The translations under genes were made by a program, and so were the position numbers. The notes beneath the pieces were generated by a model that did not search any database, was not told the DNA's origin, and was given only the letters and a program-made list of their open reading frames with translations. Positions 11,191 through 23,848 of a stretch of DNA of 64,000 nt are shown one piece after another. The stretch is taken from positions 71,136,178-71,200,177 of the forward strand of contig NC_083875.1 in NCBI RefSeq assembly GCF_032452875.1. Direction: 5' to 3'. Source of the DNA: Bos javanicus (lineage: Eukaryota > Chordata > Mammalia > Artiodactyla > Bovidae). How positions within the stretch are numbered: position 1 is the stretch's first letter; every line of letters starts with the position of its first letter.

Positions 11191-11454
11191 AGGAAGATGC
11201 AGAGGGTTTCCTTGCAAAGCCCTGGGAGAGCAGTCAGGCAAGTTCCTTCTCCTCTTCTCTTTCCACAGAACTAATTCCTTCCCACCATCTTGGGCTCAAA
11301 TCCACCTCAGTCAGTCATTCATTCATCCCATAAAATACAGTCTCTCCCTCCAAGGACCCTGCCAGCCTCCTCCCTATTGCCCAACCCTGGGGCCCTGGTT
11401 CTTCTCCAAATCATAACGATTACGTGGGCCCTCATTCATCAAATGCCAGCCAAT

Positions 11455-11685
11455 TCATTACGCGTCAGGCTCTGCACTCAGAACTTTGCGTCCATCCCCT
11501 GCCTCAGTTCCCATAACAACCAGTGAGAGGCTAATGGTACACCCTGACTACAGGCGAAAAGCGAGGAAACTTGGCGAGGTTCGGCATCTTCTCCAAGTTC
11601 ACACAGCCAGTAAGTAGATAAACAAGGGTGAAAACCGAGTTCTGACTCCAAGTCCATGCCCCAGGCTCACCACAATGGGCCTCTG
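11455..11685 (-). repeat. MIR SINE
   Basis: Core text gaggaaacttggcgaggttc then cacagccagtaagtagataa matches the MIR core read on its complementary strand. Confidence 0.7.
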
Positions 11686-13013
11686 GGTCTTCACCCTTCT
11701 GACTTCATCCCATCCCTTGCCGGCTACTGAGAGGACACAGCTGGGCCTGGGACTCAGCCTTCTGAGGCATCCTTTGGGGGTCCGCCCAATAAAAGCCCAC
11801 ATTTGAAGTCCACCCTGCGCCCCGCCCAGAGAAGCTATGAGTCAGGCCGGAGCGTACGTGAGATGCGAGGGCTGCCTCCCAGCTGCCCTTGGACTCAGGC
11901 CACGGGGCAGCAGGGAAACCCTCAGCGGCATGCAGTCAGGGCTCGCTGCTGGCTAACGAGCTCAAGGGGGCTGTTCAGAGAGTTCTGTGTAGGAAAACAC
12001 ACGTACACACACAACGGCCCTCCTGATCTCACAGCCTTGGAATCCTTTCCATAACCGCAAGCAGTAGAATTTTTTCCCCCCAGAAGTTCAACTTCAAAAG
12101 AGCAGTGAAGATTTGAAACACTAAAACCTATACACATTTTTCTTTTCTAACAGAAGTCTCTTTAGACTTGCATGTTTCACATTTAGCCCAAGAGCCCAGA
12201 GGCCGTCTATATACCTGGCCCCTTTTAAAACTTGAAAGTCTGAAGGCTAGCCCTCAGGCCAGAGACAGGAGTTCACCAAACTCTCCAAAAGGCTTCCCTC
12301 CAAGGAATTCACAGAACTTTCTGGACTTGTCCTACTCAAAACTCAGCACATCTCCAGGGAGGGTCTGAGCCCTGGGAGTGACTATCACTGGCTTCCAAAG
12401 GGGAAAATCAGGGTGCCCTGAGGCCATAACCTGCCCTGCTGTACCTAGTCGGGTGGTGGAAAGAAGGGCTGGTGAATGATCACCAGGGCTGGTCTCCCAG
12501 TCTTGTGCTTGAATGACATTTCACATTTGCAGCATCTGTGAATGACTTGCAGATTCCACAGTGTGACAGTCTGGGGCTATTGCCAAGGAGGAAAAATCAC
12601 CAGTTTTGAAAGTCTAGGTGGGGATTGCATCAGGGAAAGATTCAGGGGGAGGCAAGGCAAGCAACCCTCTAAGGACGCACCTCACTGCTGAAAGTCGGCA
12701 CTCAGCTCATCGCCTCCTGTGGAGGGCATGTTTCCAAGAGCCAGATCTTAGTCCAATTCTTCCCCTCCCTCCCTCTAGAAGTTGTCATTTAATTATGCAA
12801 TTAATTACTTAATGTATCAGACCAAGCCTTCCCACCTGAGAAGTCATCCGTGGAGTGGTGTCAGGTGGGAGGATGGAGAGGTAGTGGTCCACCATCATCC
12901 CACCAGGACAGACGACTGGTTCATTCTGCATGACTGCTGCTCACTTAGTAAGCCCCTTTCCTCTACAGCTAACAGGCATCTTGCTCTTAAAGGCCTTTAT
13001 TTATTCAGCTATT

Positions 13014-13355
13014 TTCTAAATTATTTATTTAATTTTTGGCTGTGCTGGTTTTCACTGCTGCATGGGCGTTTCTCTAGTTGCCATGAGTGGAGCTACTCTG
13101 TAGTTAGGGTGTCCGGGCTTCTCACTGCAGTGGCTTCTCTTGTTAAGGAGCTTGGGCTCTAGAGAGTGGGGCTTCAGTAATTGCAGCAGGTGGGCTCAGT
13201 AGTTGTGGCTCCTGGGCTCTAGAGCACAGGCTCAATACTTGGGGTGAATGGGCTTAGTTGCTCTGCGGCATGTGGGATCTTCCCAGACCGGGGATCAAAC
13301 CTGTGTCTCCTGCACTGGCAGGCAGATCTTTACCACTGAGCCACCAGGGAAGCCC
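13014..13355 (-). repeat. CHR-type tRNA SINE, long form, with 12-bp target-site duplication
   Basis: Runs from ctaaattatttatttaattt to accagggaagccc. It is flanked by tattcagctatt at 13002-13013 and 13356-13367. Confidence 0.9.
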
Positions 13356-13639
13356 TATTCAGCTATTGTTAAAAAATGGGCTTCCAGATAGAGATCCATT
13401 TTCCCAGGTGCCACCTTGGCAACTTCATCAGCACCTCACACCAAACACACCCAGGATGCCCTTGGTCTTCCCTCTTTTCACTGAGTGAGGCAACGCCCTC
13501 CCAGTTTGCAGCCTGCAAGCCTCTTGCTCCCTCTCTCTTCTTTGCTCTTGTGGCTCGTTCTGCCCCAGCCATGCTTTTCCTACCCTTCCATCTCCTTCCC
13601 ATTTCTATTGTCCAGGCAGGTGTGCAGTGAGAATTGTGG

Positions 13640-14370
13640 AAGTAAGAGAGCATCACAATTCTGTTTCTTTGGGGCAGATGAATGACTGAGCCAGTCCTCG
13701 TCAAACGTGGCTGGCATATCCATCCAGCTGAGCACTGTGCACTCATGTGTTTGGCTCAAAATCTTCCTGTGGCTCCCCGAGGTCTTATACTCCAGGTCAA
13801 GAGCCTTCCTGATCAGACCCACCTCATCCCCTCCCTGTCCTTTCTCCAGCCTTGAGCATCCCTTGTTGCCAGGCCAGCATCCCTCTTTTAATGCCAGCAT
13901 CAAGCTGCTTCCTGCAATCCTTTTTTGCTTTCTCTCTACCAATGAGCATCCTCCTGACCCTTAGAAATAATCTCACTCATTCAATCATTTGAAGAACACC
14001 AGCTGAAGGATACCAGTCCCAGGAACTGTGTGAGGTTGACATTAGTCAACCAGATCAGCAAGTCTCTTGCTGTTACTCATGGCAGAGGGGGAAAGATAGT
14101 ATCCTCTCTTCCATGAAGCCCCTCCTCCCTCACATACCTCATCCACACAGATCTGACTTCTTTCTTCTCTAGCATTTGCTTTCTGAGTCCCTCAGTTTAT
14201 CTTTGGCTTATATTGACAATCTTGTAGTACTGATCTTTCCACAAGTTTTGCCACCTCATCAGACTGTGAGTCGCTCAAGGACAGACCTGTTTTTCATTCA
14301 TTCCTGTATTCCCCATGGCAACTAGCACCAGACACAGCACATAGTGGGTCCTCACATATTTTTGTAATAA
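13640..14370 (+). mobile_element. L2 LINE 3' remnant
   Basis: Terminal text agactgtgagtcgctcaagg, then caactagcaccagacacagc, is the L2 3' end. Upstream pieces such as cttgagcatcccttgttgcc are compatible. Exact start unclear. Confidence 0.55.
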
Positions 14371-15317
14371 ACTACTAATAATAATCATTTAAAAAAATCC
14401 AACTACAGGAATTCAGCTTAACTAAAAATGCTGAGTTCTCAAGCCAGAAGTGTAATAAAGACTTTCTTTATTTTTTGCTTAATGCAAAACAAACATCGAG
14501 GCCTGCATCTCTTCACAGCATAAGCACTTCTTGTGTGACTTACTGATGGACAAGGAGATAGCTGCACTTTTATCCATGCGATCTCTTGCCATCCGAGCTA
14601 TTTAACACCCTCCCCTCTTCCCCCTAGAAATCTGAGGCTAGTAAATAGTTATTGAATGGAATTAAAAGCTGATCTGACCATCAGCACGTGTTCAGTTTAT
14701 CCAAATGGGTAACATCTGTAAACAGCATGAAACATGTTGTACTGGAAGAGGCTGGCTACACTGTAATTATCCCCTTTTGATGATCAAATCTGAAATTCAC
14801 AGCCTAGGAAGTTCCTGGGAACATTCTCAAGCCAGTGATTCCAATTGGGCCAGATGGATGAAAGGGAAGAGGGAAGGCAGTGTGGTGATTTCTGTTGCTC
14901 AGCTCTGTGTGATGGAGACCTGCCTGGGTGGAGGGGGTCAGGATGGGAGTGGCACCAGAGCTGAGGTCATGCCGAACCACCAGAGGAGAAAGCTGGCCGT
15001 CTAGGCCCTTCTCCTATAAATCAAGAGCTTTGCAACGCTGCTGGAGAATCAAATGCTCTGTTTCATTTTCCAACCTGAAAGCAGTGGAGCAGGTAACAGA
15101 GGCTGCTTCCTTGGAGACCAGGCAAGGGCTGCTGACCGCAGGAAGCTGGCACGACACCTATGCCTGCAATTGGTCCCTCTAAGCCGCGGGAGTGCTGAGG
15201 CCACAGATCAAGTAAGTCTGTGGACCTGGCCAAACCGCCTAGCACGCTCCCAGGGTGGGTACCTGATGCCTCTTATCCTAGCAACCATCACCATGGTGGC
15301 AAAGGAATGACTTCACT

Positions 15318-15533
15318 GTGTGTATGTGTTAGTTGCTCAGTTGTGTCTGACTCTTTGTGACCCCATGGACTGTAGCCCACCAGGCTCCTCTGTCCATGGG
15401 ATTCTCCAGGCAAGAATACTGGAGTGGGTAGCTATTCCCTTCTCCAGAGGATCTTCCTAACCCAGGGATGGAAGCCTGGTCTTCTGCATTGCAGGCGGAT
15501 TCTTTACCATTTGAGCCACCAGGGAAGCCCCTT
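15318..15533 (-). repeat. Bov-tA SINE
   Basis: From tagttgctcagttgtgtctg to gagccaccagggaagcccc, little diverged from the family pattern. Confidence 0.92.
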
Positions 15534-15973
15534 TCTCCACTACTGGACAGCAAACTTCAGGATGGTGAGACTGTCCTTGAATATCAGTAGTGATTGCCAG
15601 TACCCAGCATAGAATCTGGTGCTCAATTAAAATGTACTGAATGAATGAATGAGCAGACAGCCTCCAGCTGCCTTAGCAACAGCCGCATGGAGATGGGGCG
15701 GGGGCAGTCATTGTCACTGAACCCTCTGGCGGGCTAACTCTAATGGGCCACCTGGTCCCCTTGTCACCAGCCTTTACCCTAGTCATATCAGAAGCCCCAC
15801 CCTACAGAAAAGACCTTCCCAACCAGGGCAGAGAGAGGCTTTCTCCAGCCCAGCTCAAGCCTCTACTTCTTCCATAGAGAATCCCGCCCACAAATCTCTT
15901 CCCACGAACCTCTCCCTTTTGAAACAGCTGCACAATTTACCATCCCATCCACACTGTTCAAAGCTGGAGTACA

Positions 15974-16283
15974 GGACTTCCCTGGTGGTCCAGTGGTTAA
16001 GACTCTAGGGACACCAGTTCAATTCCTGGTCCAGGAAGACCTCACATGCCATGGGGCCACTAAGCCCCTGTGCCACGAGTGCTGAACCTGAGCTCGAGGG
16101 CCTCAATTAGTGAAGCCCAAGCCCCTAGAGCCTGTGCTCTTCACCAAGAGAAACCACCGCAATGAGAAGCCTATGCACCACAACGAGAGAACAGGCCCCT
16201 TCTTGCCGCAACTAGAAAAAGCCTGCTCAGAGCAACAAAGACTCAGAGTTGCCAAAAATTAATTAATTTTTAAAAAATTTACA
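15974..16283 (+). repeat. CHR-type tRNA SINE, long form
   Basis: Head ggacttccctggtggtccag. Probable short target duplication tggagtaca at 15965-15973 and again just after the A/T-rich tail. Confidence 0.88.
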
Positions 16284-17057
16284 GTTGGAGTACATATTAC
16301 CATTCATTTATTTCATCTAAAACAAATTATAAGGCTACTTAGTCACCGATTTCATCTAATGAGTAAGTAAAACATTACCTGTTTCTTTCAACTTACAAAC
16401 AATTATAATGGTGTTTATGATTTTCAAAGGGTTTTGGGTACAGCACAGTGGCCAGGAGTCAGAGTTTCCAAATCTGCCAGAATGTGCCCAGTTTCGAAGA
16501 GTCTGTTCTGTTAGCTGCATAAATGCCCTTTTAGTTCTTGGATGTGGTGAAAAATAGGTCACCCTCGAACTCCTTCTCTTGTGCCCCTTGTGGTGGCTGG
16601 TGAACCCAGACCATGTCAGGCTTTCGATAAACAGAATCATGGAATGTTAGCACCAGACAGGGTATATATAATACCTCTTCTTGCCCAAGCTCCCTGTAGG
16701 CAGGGAGAGAAAACCCAGGAGAGTGGCATGTGATGGTCCAGCTTGACAGTTGGGCAGATGCGGTGGGCTCCCACCGTGGCCCTCTCCCCACTTACTGAAG
16801 GGTCCAACACAAACTGCCCACTTGCTACCATTCCTTCTGCCGTAGAGGGAAGCCGGCCAATTACACAGCAGCCGTCTGGGGAAGTAGGGCTATATTTAGC
16901 TCGGAGGGACCACCGCCTTCTAAACTGCACAGAGATGAAAACAGACCCCCGTTTCTTTCCTAAACCACCCAAGACAATCTGCTGCGCCTCCTCTCTCATG
17001 GGGAGTAGGGGGTTAAATTCCTGTCTGGGAAGTGTTTGGACCTTTCTAGAGTTATTT

Positions 17058-17270
17058 ATGGGCTTCCCTAGTGGCTCTGATGGTAAAGAATCTGCCTGCA
17101 GTGCAGGAAACCTGGGTTCGATCCCTGGGTTGAGAAGATCCCTTGGAGTAAGAAATAGCAACCCACTCCAGTATTCCTGCCTGGAGAATCCCGTGGACAG
17201 AGGAGCCTGGCAGGCTGCAGGCCATGGGGTCACACAGAGTCGAACACGACTGTAGTGACTTAGCACACAG
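17058..17270 (+). repeat. Bov-tA SINE
   Basis: Head gggcttccctagtggctctg. Imperfect flanking repeat agagttatttat / agagttaattac. Confidence 0.92.
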
Positions 17271-17654
17271 AGTTAATTACCCCTTTCCTGGCTTCAGGCT
17301 TCCACCCTCAAGAGCCCCCAGATGCTGGGATGATAAGGCTGCTGCTGAGGGGAAAGCCCTGAAGCATTTGGCAGTTAACTGTGACTAATAAAAACCTGGA
17401 CTCCTGGAATTTAAAAAATGCACAACAGCCTCCATCCCTGTGGTTAAGAGCAGAAGAAAGAGGTTTTTCAGGTCTCCAGGTCCCTCCAGTAGGAGGTGAG
17501 AGTGTGAAGGGGAGGGGTACCGGATGCCCCCACTGTTGGAAGTGAATATTATCCTCCCAGCTCCATCTTCCTCCTGGCCCCTCCAGTCCTCCTGGGCTGC
17601 CTGCTGTCACAAAGGAGAAATTGGGGCTCTAAGGCCACTCAGAGGATGTGTGTG

Positions 17655-17990
17655 TTAGTCGCTAAGTTGTGTCCGGCTCTGCAACCCCGTGAACTGTAGC
17701 CCACCAGGCACTGGAGAAGGAAATGGCAACCCACTTCAGTGTTCTTGCCTGGAGAATCCCACGGACAGGGGAGCCTGGTGGGCTGTCGTCTATGGGGTCG
17801 CACAGAGTTGGACATGACTGAAGTGACTTAGCAGTAGCCGGCTTCTCTGTCCATGGAATTTTCCAGGCAAGAATACTGGAATAAGTAGCCATTCCCTTCT
17901 CCAGGGGATCTTCCTGACCCAGGAATCGAACCCAGATCTCTAGCATTGGAGGTAGATTCTTTACCGTCTGAGCCACCAGGAAAGCCCATA
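17655..17990 (-). repeat. Bov-tA SINE interrupted by an inverted Bov-A unit
   Basis: The outer copy is reverse-oriented. After cccaccaggca it is interrupted at about 17709 by a forward Bov-A-like unit up to about 17840, and then resumes at ggcttctctgtccatgg. Abutting opposite copies could form a hairpin. Confidence 0.8.
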
Positions 17991-18079
17991 GGCCACCCTT
18001 AAATCTCACAGCTGGAGGATTTCTAATCAGTTCTGGGAACCTAACTGCTTTGGCAAAAGAGCCTTTCAAAAATGGTAGA

Positions 18080-18342
18080 GGGCTTCCCTGATGGTCCAGG
18101 GGTTGGGAATTTGTCTGCCAGTGCAGGAGACACGGGTTTGATCCCTGGTTTGGGACGATCCCACATGTCACAGGGCAACCAAACTCACGCACCGTAACTA
18201 CTGAAGCCCGTGCACCCTAGAGCTTGTGCTCTGCAACAGGAGAAGCCACCACAATGGGAAGCCCCCTGTACCACAACTAGAGAAAGCCCACATAAAGCAA
18301 CGAAGACCCAGAGCAGCCAAAAATAAAAATAAGTTTAAAAAA
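18080..18342 (+). repeat. CHR-type tRNA SINE
   Basis: Head gggcttccctgatggtccag and an A-rich tail. An imperfect duplication (aatggtagag / aatgagtagag) flanks it. Confidence 0.88.
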
Positions 18343-19089
18343 ATGAGTAGAGAAGAAAGTGAGGTGGGGAGGCCGAAGAAAAGGAAAAGACCCGTTACGT
18401 TCCCTGACCTAACAGCACCCGGCCCCAGCCACGAGCCTCTCTATGAGCACATGACTTAGCAATGTGCAGACGGGCCAGAGCAGGGATGGCTGCTCACAAG
18501 GGCATCTGGATTTGTAATCTCCCCTTATCTAATGCTTTTTCCAACTTGTCCACAGCCACAGACAGGAAACAAAGCCTCTCGATTTAAGAGCCTCTGAACT
18601 CCTGGGAGGTTTGCTTGGAGCTCTGTTTTATAGGTTTAGAAAAGATCTACGCACTTTAAACCAACAGTATTGAACATTTATTATTTGCTCCTGCTTTCCT
18701 CTTTTGAAGAAGGTTTTGAGAATTGGCCCGAGACTCATTTTTCTCCCCCCTGTATAAAATGCTGTTTTACAGTGAGGTGTCCAGGGACCCAAGAAGGGTC
18801 AGTCCCTCTGGACATACAGTTGCAAGTCTCAGGCTCCAAAGGGGCCAGAACTCAGGGGTCCTGCCTCCCACTCTAGGGTCTAAAACTTTAGACCATAGCA
18901 AAGGGGAGGATGGAGATCCTGATCGGTTAATTTTCTGGAAGAAATGAACCCAGGCTGGTGAATCAGCAGTAAGGCAAATCTCTTATAACATTTTACAGTC
19001 TGCATGCACTTTTCCAGAAATCATCTGGTTTTCCCCCCTACAGATTGTTTAAACCCCCTTGTAAATGATGAGTGCATGCCGTGCCATTC

Positions 19090-19270
19090 TGAAGGAGAAA
19101 CCACTGCCACTCCAGATTACAGACTGTCATAGCTGGAAGGGATCGAAATCAACCAACTCATCTTAAAGAAGGGAGTGGACTTGCTCTGTGCTCTGGCCAA
19201 ACTCTCCCTGGGAGGGGTCATCCTTCTGAGGAAGAAGCACTTTTTCCCTCCTCTAGAAGGGAATTTATGA
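19090..19270 (+). repeat. Ancient LINE-like remnant (CR1/L3 type)
   Basis: The phrase gtcatagctggaagggatcg followed by a decayed body recalls the L3/CR1 3' region. Weakly supported. Confidence 0.4.
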
Positions 19271-19929
19271 AGTGTCGGGGGCCCCTGAGGATGCCCCAGG
19301 CAGATGTAGGACTCCACGGAAGCACAGTTAGCTCATAGAGTGAAATTCCATCCTCCAGGCCCCAGGGCATAGTGACTCACGCCTCTGGCATCCCAGAGTG
19401 GGATGAACTTGGTCTAGACGGATGCCGTTTTCTTCCACTCGCTGCTTGGGGAAATTTCAATGTGCTCTGGAGAAGGCACAAGCCTGTGAGGGTCATCTCT
19501 AACGGTCTGTGATCTGTCTTCAACCTCCAGGTGTCTACGAGGGTGGATATGCTAGAACCTGGTCACACCCATTCAAAATAAGGGTGAGAAGAGATGGGAG
19601 TGTCTCTGTGATCTTCAATAGACTGATCATTTGTGCCTGGGGTCACAAGACACAGAGAAGTCATTAACTTGACTCTCTACTCTTGGCCACTTTTGAATTT
19701 ATGAGCCCCACCTGGGGGTCATCGAGGGGAGGTGGGGCTTTAATTTTCACTGTGGTGTACAACAGTGAGGGTGGAAAGTGTCTGCTTTCAAGGCCAAAGT
19801 CATGATGTGCCAGAGATGGAGAGAGAACATGAGAACACACAGTAGCAGACATCCCTTCTCTGCATGTGTCTGTGTGAGTGTGTGTGTGTAACAGGCATGA
19901 CCCCAATTCACACAATGGTCGTGTGTGTG

Positions 19930-20130
19930 TGTGTGCTCAGTTGAGTCCAACTCTTTGCAACCCTATGGACTATAGCCCCCAGGCCCCTCTGTCCATTGGA
20001 TTTCCCAGGCAAGAATACTGGAGTAGGTTGCCATTTCCTCCTCCAGGAGATCTTCCTGACCCAGGGATCGAACCCGCATCTCCCGGCTTTCCTGCACTGC
20101 AAGCAGGTTCTTTACCACTGAGCTGTGGGG
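19930..20130 (-). repeat. Bov-tA SINE next to a (TG)n tract
   Basis: Reverse copy from tgctcagttgagtccaactc to ttaccactgagctgtgg. Preceded by short TG repeats at 19871-19888 and 19921-19935. The extreme head is diverged. Confidence 0.88.
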
Positions 20131-20199
20131 GTAGTTTGACACACAGTGGTGATCACTGCCAGTAGTCAGCTAGTGTGCGCCCCCTGTGCGGGCTGGCTG

Positions 20200-20660
20200 G
20201 GTGCACTTTCAGAGATGCAGATAAACATGGGGTCTTAGAATTTGGTAATCATCTCATCCCGTGTCCTTCCCATGTAGGGATTTGGCTGCCATATTCCTTG
20301 CAGGAGCTCATCCAGTTCCTGCTTAAACTACTCTGGGGACAAGGAGCTCACCACTCACAGGGCAGCCTGTCTCCTGTGCTTCAGAGTCCTCGGGTGGTGT
20401 TGAAATGTGTAGCCCCATCACTCAGCCTTAAAGAGTTTTCATATTCAGCTGAAATCTACACCCCAACCCCTCCCCATTCATCTTAGTTTTGGGAGTTAAG
20501 CCAAAGTACAAACGCTCTTCTCCATGGTAGCACTTCAATATTTGAAGAGGACCGATATCTCTTCCATCTTATCTGTTTTCTTGACACAATGTCTTCATTT
20601 CCTCATGTGATGTGGTTTCCAGACCTGTGTCCACCTGGCTGGTCCTTACTCTGGATGACC
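20200..20660 (+). mobile_element. Ancient CR1/L3-like LINE remnant
   Basis: Words such as aggagctcaccactcacagg, gatatctcttccatcttatc and tcatttcctcatgtgatgtg resemble the conserved CR1/L3 3' region. Heavily decayed. Confidence 0.45.
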
Positions 20661-20997
20661 TAGTTAAGAGATGGCCCTGGAAATTCACTCCCTTCTTGGT
20701 CCAAAAAGCGAAGAGTTTAGGAAAAATGTCCCCTTCCCCTCAACCAAGTGTATCAGTTTACACACACTTTCTAGCAGCCATACCATTGGCTTATACTGAG
20801 CTTTTAGGCAACCAATCACTTTCAGGGATCTTTTAAATACAATCAACACTTTCAGTCTCTTTTCCTGGCTTTTGCTCTGTAGCTGTTTTTTCCATTTTTT
20901 CATCATGAACCTTGACATAGAACCTTATATTCATCCCGAACACATTCCAAGACTTCCCTGATTGGTTCAGCATCTAAGACCCCATGCTCTCAATCCA

Positions 20998-21893
20998 CCC
21001 TGCTTATTTAACTTATGTGCAGAGTACATCATGTAAAATGTCTGACTGGATGACTCACAAGCTGGAATCAAGATTGCTGGGAGAAATTTGAACAACCGCA
21101 GATAAACAGATGATACCACTCTAATAGCAGAAAGCAAATAGGAACTAAAGAGTCTCTTGATGAGGGTGATAGAGGAGAGTGAAAAGCTGGCTTAAAACTC
21201 AACATTCAAAAAGCTAAGATTATGGCATCTGGTCCCATCACTTCATGACAAATAGGAGGGTAAAAAGTGGAAACAGTGACAAAGTTCATTTTCTTGGGCT
21301 GCAAAATCACTGCAGATGGTGATTGCAGCCATGAAATTAAAAGACACTTGCGCCTTGGAAGAAAAGCTATGACAAACCTAGACAGTGTATTAAAAAGCAG
21401 AGATATCACTTTGCTGACAAAGGTTCATCTAGTTAAAGCTATGATTTTTCCAGTAGTCATGTATGGATGTGAGAGTTGGACCATAAAGAAGGCTGAGTGC
21501 CAAAGAACTGATGCTTTCGAATTGTGGCATTGGAGAATACTCTTGAGAGTCCCTTGGTCAGCAAGGAGATCAAGCCAGTCAATCCTAAAGGAAATCAATC
21601 CTGAATATTCATTAGAAGGACTGATGCTGAAGCTGAAGCTCCAATACTTTGGCCACGTGACGTGTGAAGAGCCGACTCAGTGGAAAAGACCTTGATGCCA
21701 GGAAAGATTGAAGGCAAAAGGAGAAGAGGGCAGCAGAGGATGAGATGGTTAGACAGCATCACCGACTCAACAGACATGAACTTAGTTAGGCAAGCTCCGA
21801 GAGACAGTGAAGGTCAGGGAGGCCTGACATGCTGTAGTCCATAGGATCACAAACAGTCAGAAACAACTTAGCAACTGAACAACAACAACAGAA
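20998..21893 (+). mobile_element. BovB LINE 3' end with reverse-transcriptase C-terminal reading frame
   Basis: About 0.9 kb of a 5'-truncated BovB (RTE clade). An open frame at 21267-21695 encodes the ORF2 C-terminal part (FIFLGCKITADGD, VVMYGCESWTIKKAE). Upstream RT text at 21000-21240 and the 3' end are broken by stops. The tail is gcaactgaacaacaacaaca. A short SINE head fragment (acttccctgattggttcagc) precedes it at about 20950. Confidence 0.92.
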
Positions 21894-22744
21894 CTTCCCT
21901 GGTCCACACACATCTAACAGGGTACATTTCTCTAGCCTAGAGGAATGATTCCATGACTTCAGCTACTGACACAGCTATTATATGAGGTATTTCGGAGAAA
22001 CTTGTCACATCCCACAAATATCCCTTGTAGGTAGTCTGGGTGGCTCCCTACCCATCAGGCCAACCCTGCCCATAAGCATAAGCTTAGCCACGAAGTCCTG
22101 GACAGAAAAATCTTCTGGCAGCTGTCCGAGGTTCTGGTCAGACACCCTGAAATCTAGGCCCATTAATGATCTACTTTAAGCAGATACCAAAGGGAAGAGG
22201 TTACAGGGGACTGCTCATCAACTGAAAATTTTCACAGTATTCCTGGCTAGACAGGAAAGCTCCTAGTCTGGTCCCTGGTAACCAATCTGATTCGTATGAC
22301 AGCAAGAGGGAGGTCTTCTAGGAAAATGCCAAGTTTAGAGGCTGTGGAAGTCATCTAGCCCTTGAAACCAGACTCCTCCCAGCTAAGCCTCTCTGGGTTA
22401 CTGTAAACTCACTTAGGATTACCTGGAAGATCATTCCAGGTTACTTGCCCTGGAATGATGTTCCAACTTTCCCCAAGGCATGCGTCTTGTCTTCTAGGGT
22501 TATAAGGGCTTGAGAACAAGGGTCACGTTTACTTGCCCCAATGGTATCCCAGACCATGATGTGTACACAGCAGACCCCCAACCAATAAACGTCCAGAATA
22601 GAGATAGGTGCTAAGATTTCCTATCATGGACTCTCAGCCCTTTCACAACAAGAAAGTTCTCTCTAAAATATTTTTCCCCTGGTCATTTCTCTGCCTTTTC
22701 CAGACAACGAAGGTTTTAATTTCTCTGTGACCCATCTTATTTCC

Positions 22745-22936
22745 CTTTTATTTTAAAAAATATTTATTTATTTGGCTGAGTCTATCTTTGATCTTCATCG
22801 CAGCATGCAGGATCCTTAGTTGTGGCACGTGAACTCTCAGTTGTGACATATGGGATGTAGTTCCCTGACCAAGGATTGAACCCGGGCCTCCTGCATTGGG
22901 AGCATAATTAGCCACTGGACCACCAGGGAAATCCTT
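22745..22936 (-). repeat. CHR-type tRNA SINE
   Basis: T-rich start, then gcagcatgcaggatccttag to ccactggaccaccagggaaa. Confidence 0.85.
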
Positions 22937-23657
22937 TATTTCCCCTTTAAAGGCTAAGCATTAGAATTGGACCCTATAGGCAATTTCATAAACACTTTTC
23001 TGTTGAAGTGCCCTTCACAGAGTTCTTTTTCAGAACTTTTTTGATTCTTCCCTAGTGGCAGATGGGTCTTCTCATTTTTCCAGTCCAAAACCCACTGGCA
23101 TTTTGGCCTATCCACTTTTGATTCATGCTAGCAGTGACTTTCTCATGCCTGGAAGTCAAGATCTTCACTTGACAATCCAAGTGGATTATCCCAAGGATGT
23201 AGGATGAACAAAAGCCCATTAAAGATGTCACACATTTGACCTTGAATCAAGGTCAGCAGTTTGCTGAAGTGATTGTTTCAAGCAGAAGCCTGAAGAAATC
23301 TCTATCTATGATCTGTTGGCCACTTCAGAACTTTCGTAATGGAATGGTCAACTCATTAGAAAGAAACATTTCAGTCATTGATGATAGATATGGGCTAATA
23401 TTTATTTGTAGTTGATTAATATTGGGATTCCAAAATTCAGAGATCCCTGATTTAACTTGATCATTAGAATTATAATATTGCTAAATCCAATTACTACCAA
23501 AAAACCAAAAAATGCTGTGGACTCCCCCCCAAAAAATGTCACACATAAATTCATAGTCCTATTAGGCAAGGCAATACTATGAAGGAATGATTTGCTTCTG
23601 TGCATTTCTCATTGCTATTTAGCTTGATATTTTATCCTAGGATCTTCTTCACCTGCC

Positions 23658-23848
23658 TTTCCAGGTGGCTCAGTGGTGAAGAATCTGCCTGCCAAGTAGG
23701 AGACAGTTTCAATCCCCTGGAGAAGGAAATGGCAACTCACTCCAGTATCCACGCCTGGGAAATCCCATGGACAGAGGAGCCTCGTGGTCTACAGTCCATG
23801 GGGTCGCAAAAGAGTCAGACACAACTCAGTGACTAAACAACAATGACG
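23658..23848 (+). repeat. Bov-tA SINE, deleted in the middle
   Basis: Head ctttccaggtggctcagtgg. The stretch between ggagacagtttcaat and cccctggagaagg lacks about 15 bp. Confidence 0.88.

Noticed and set aside
16637..17266. A 209-codon minus-strand open frame
   Set aside because: Its first third is the standard translation of a reverse Bov-tA SINE (17058-17270). The rest has no family resemblance.
20998..21893. An active BovB element
   Set aside because: Heavily 5'-truncated, with no endonuclease domain, and stops in the remaining ORF2 text.
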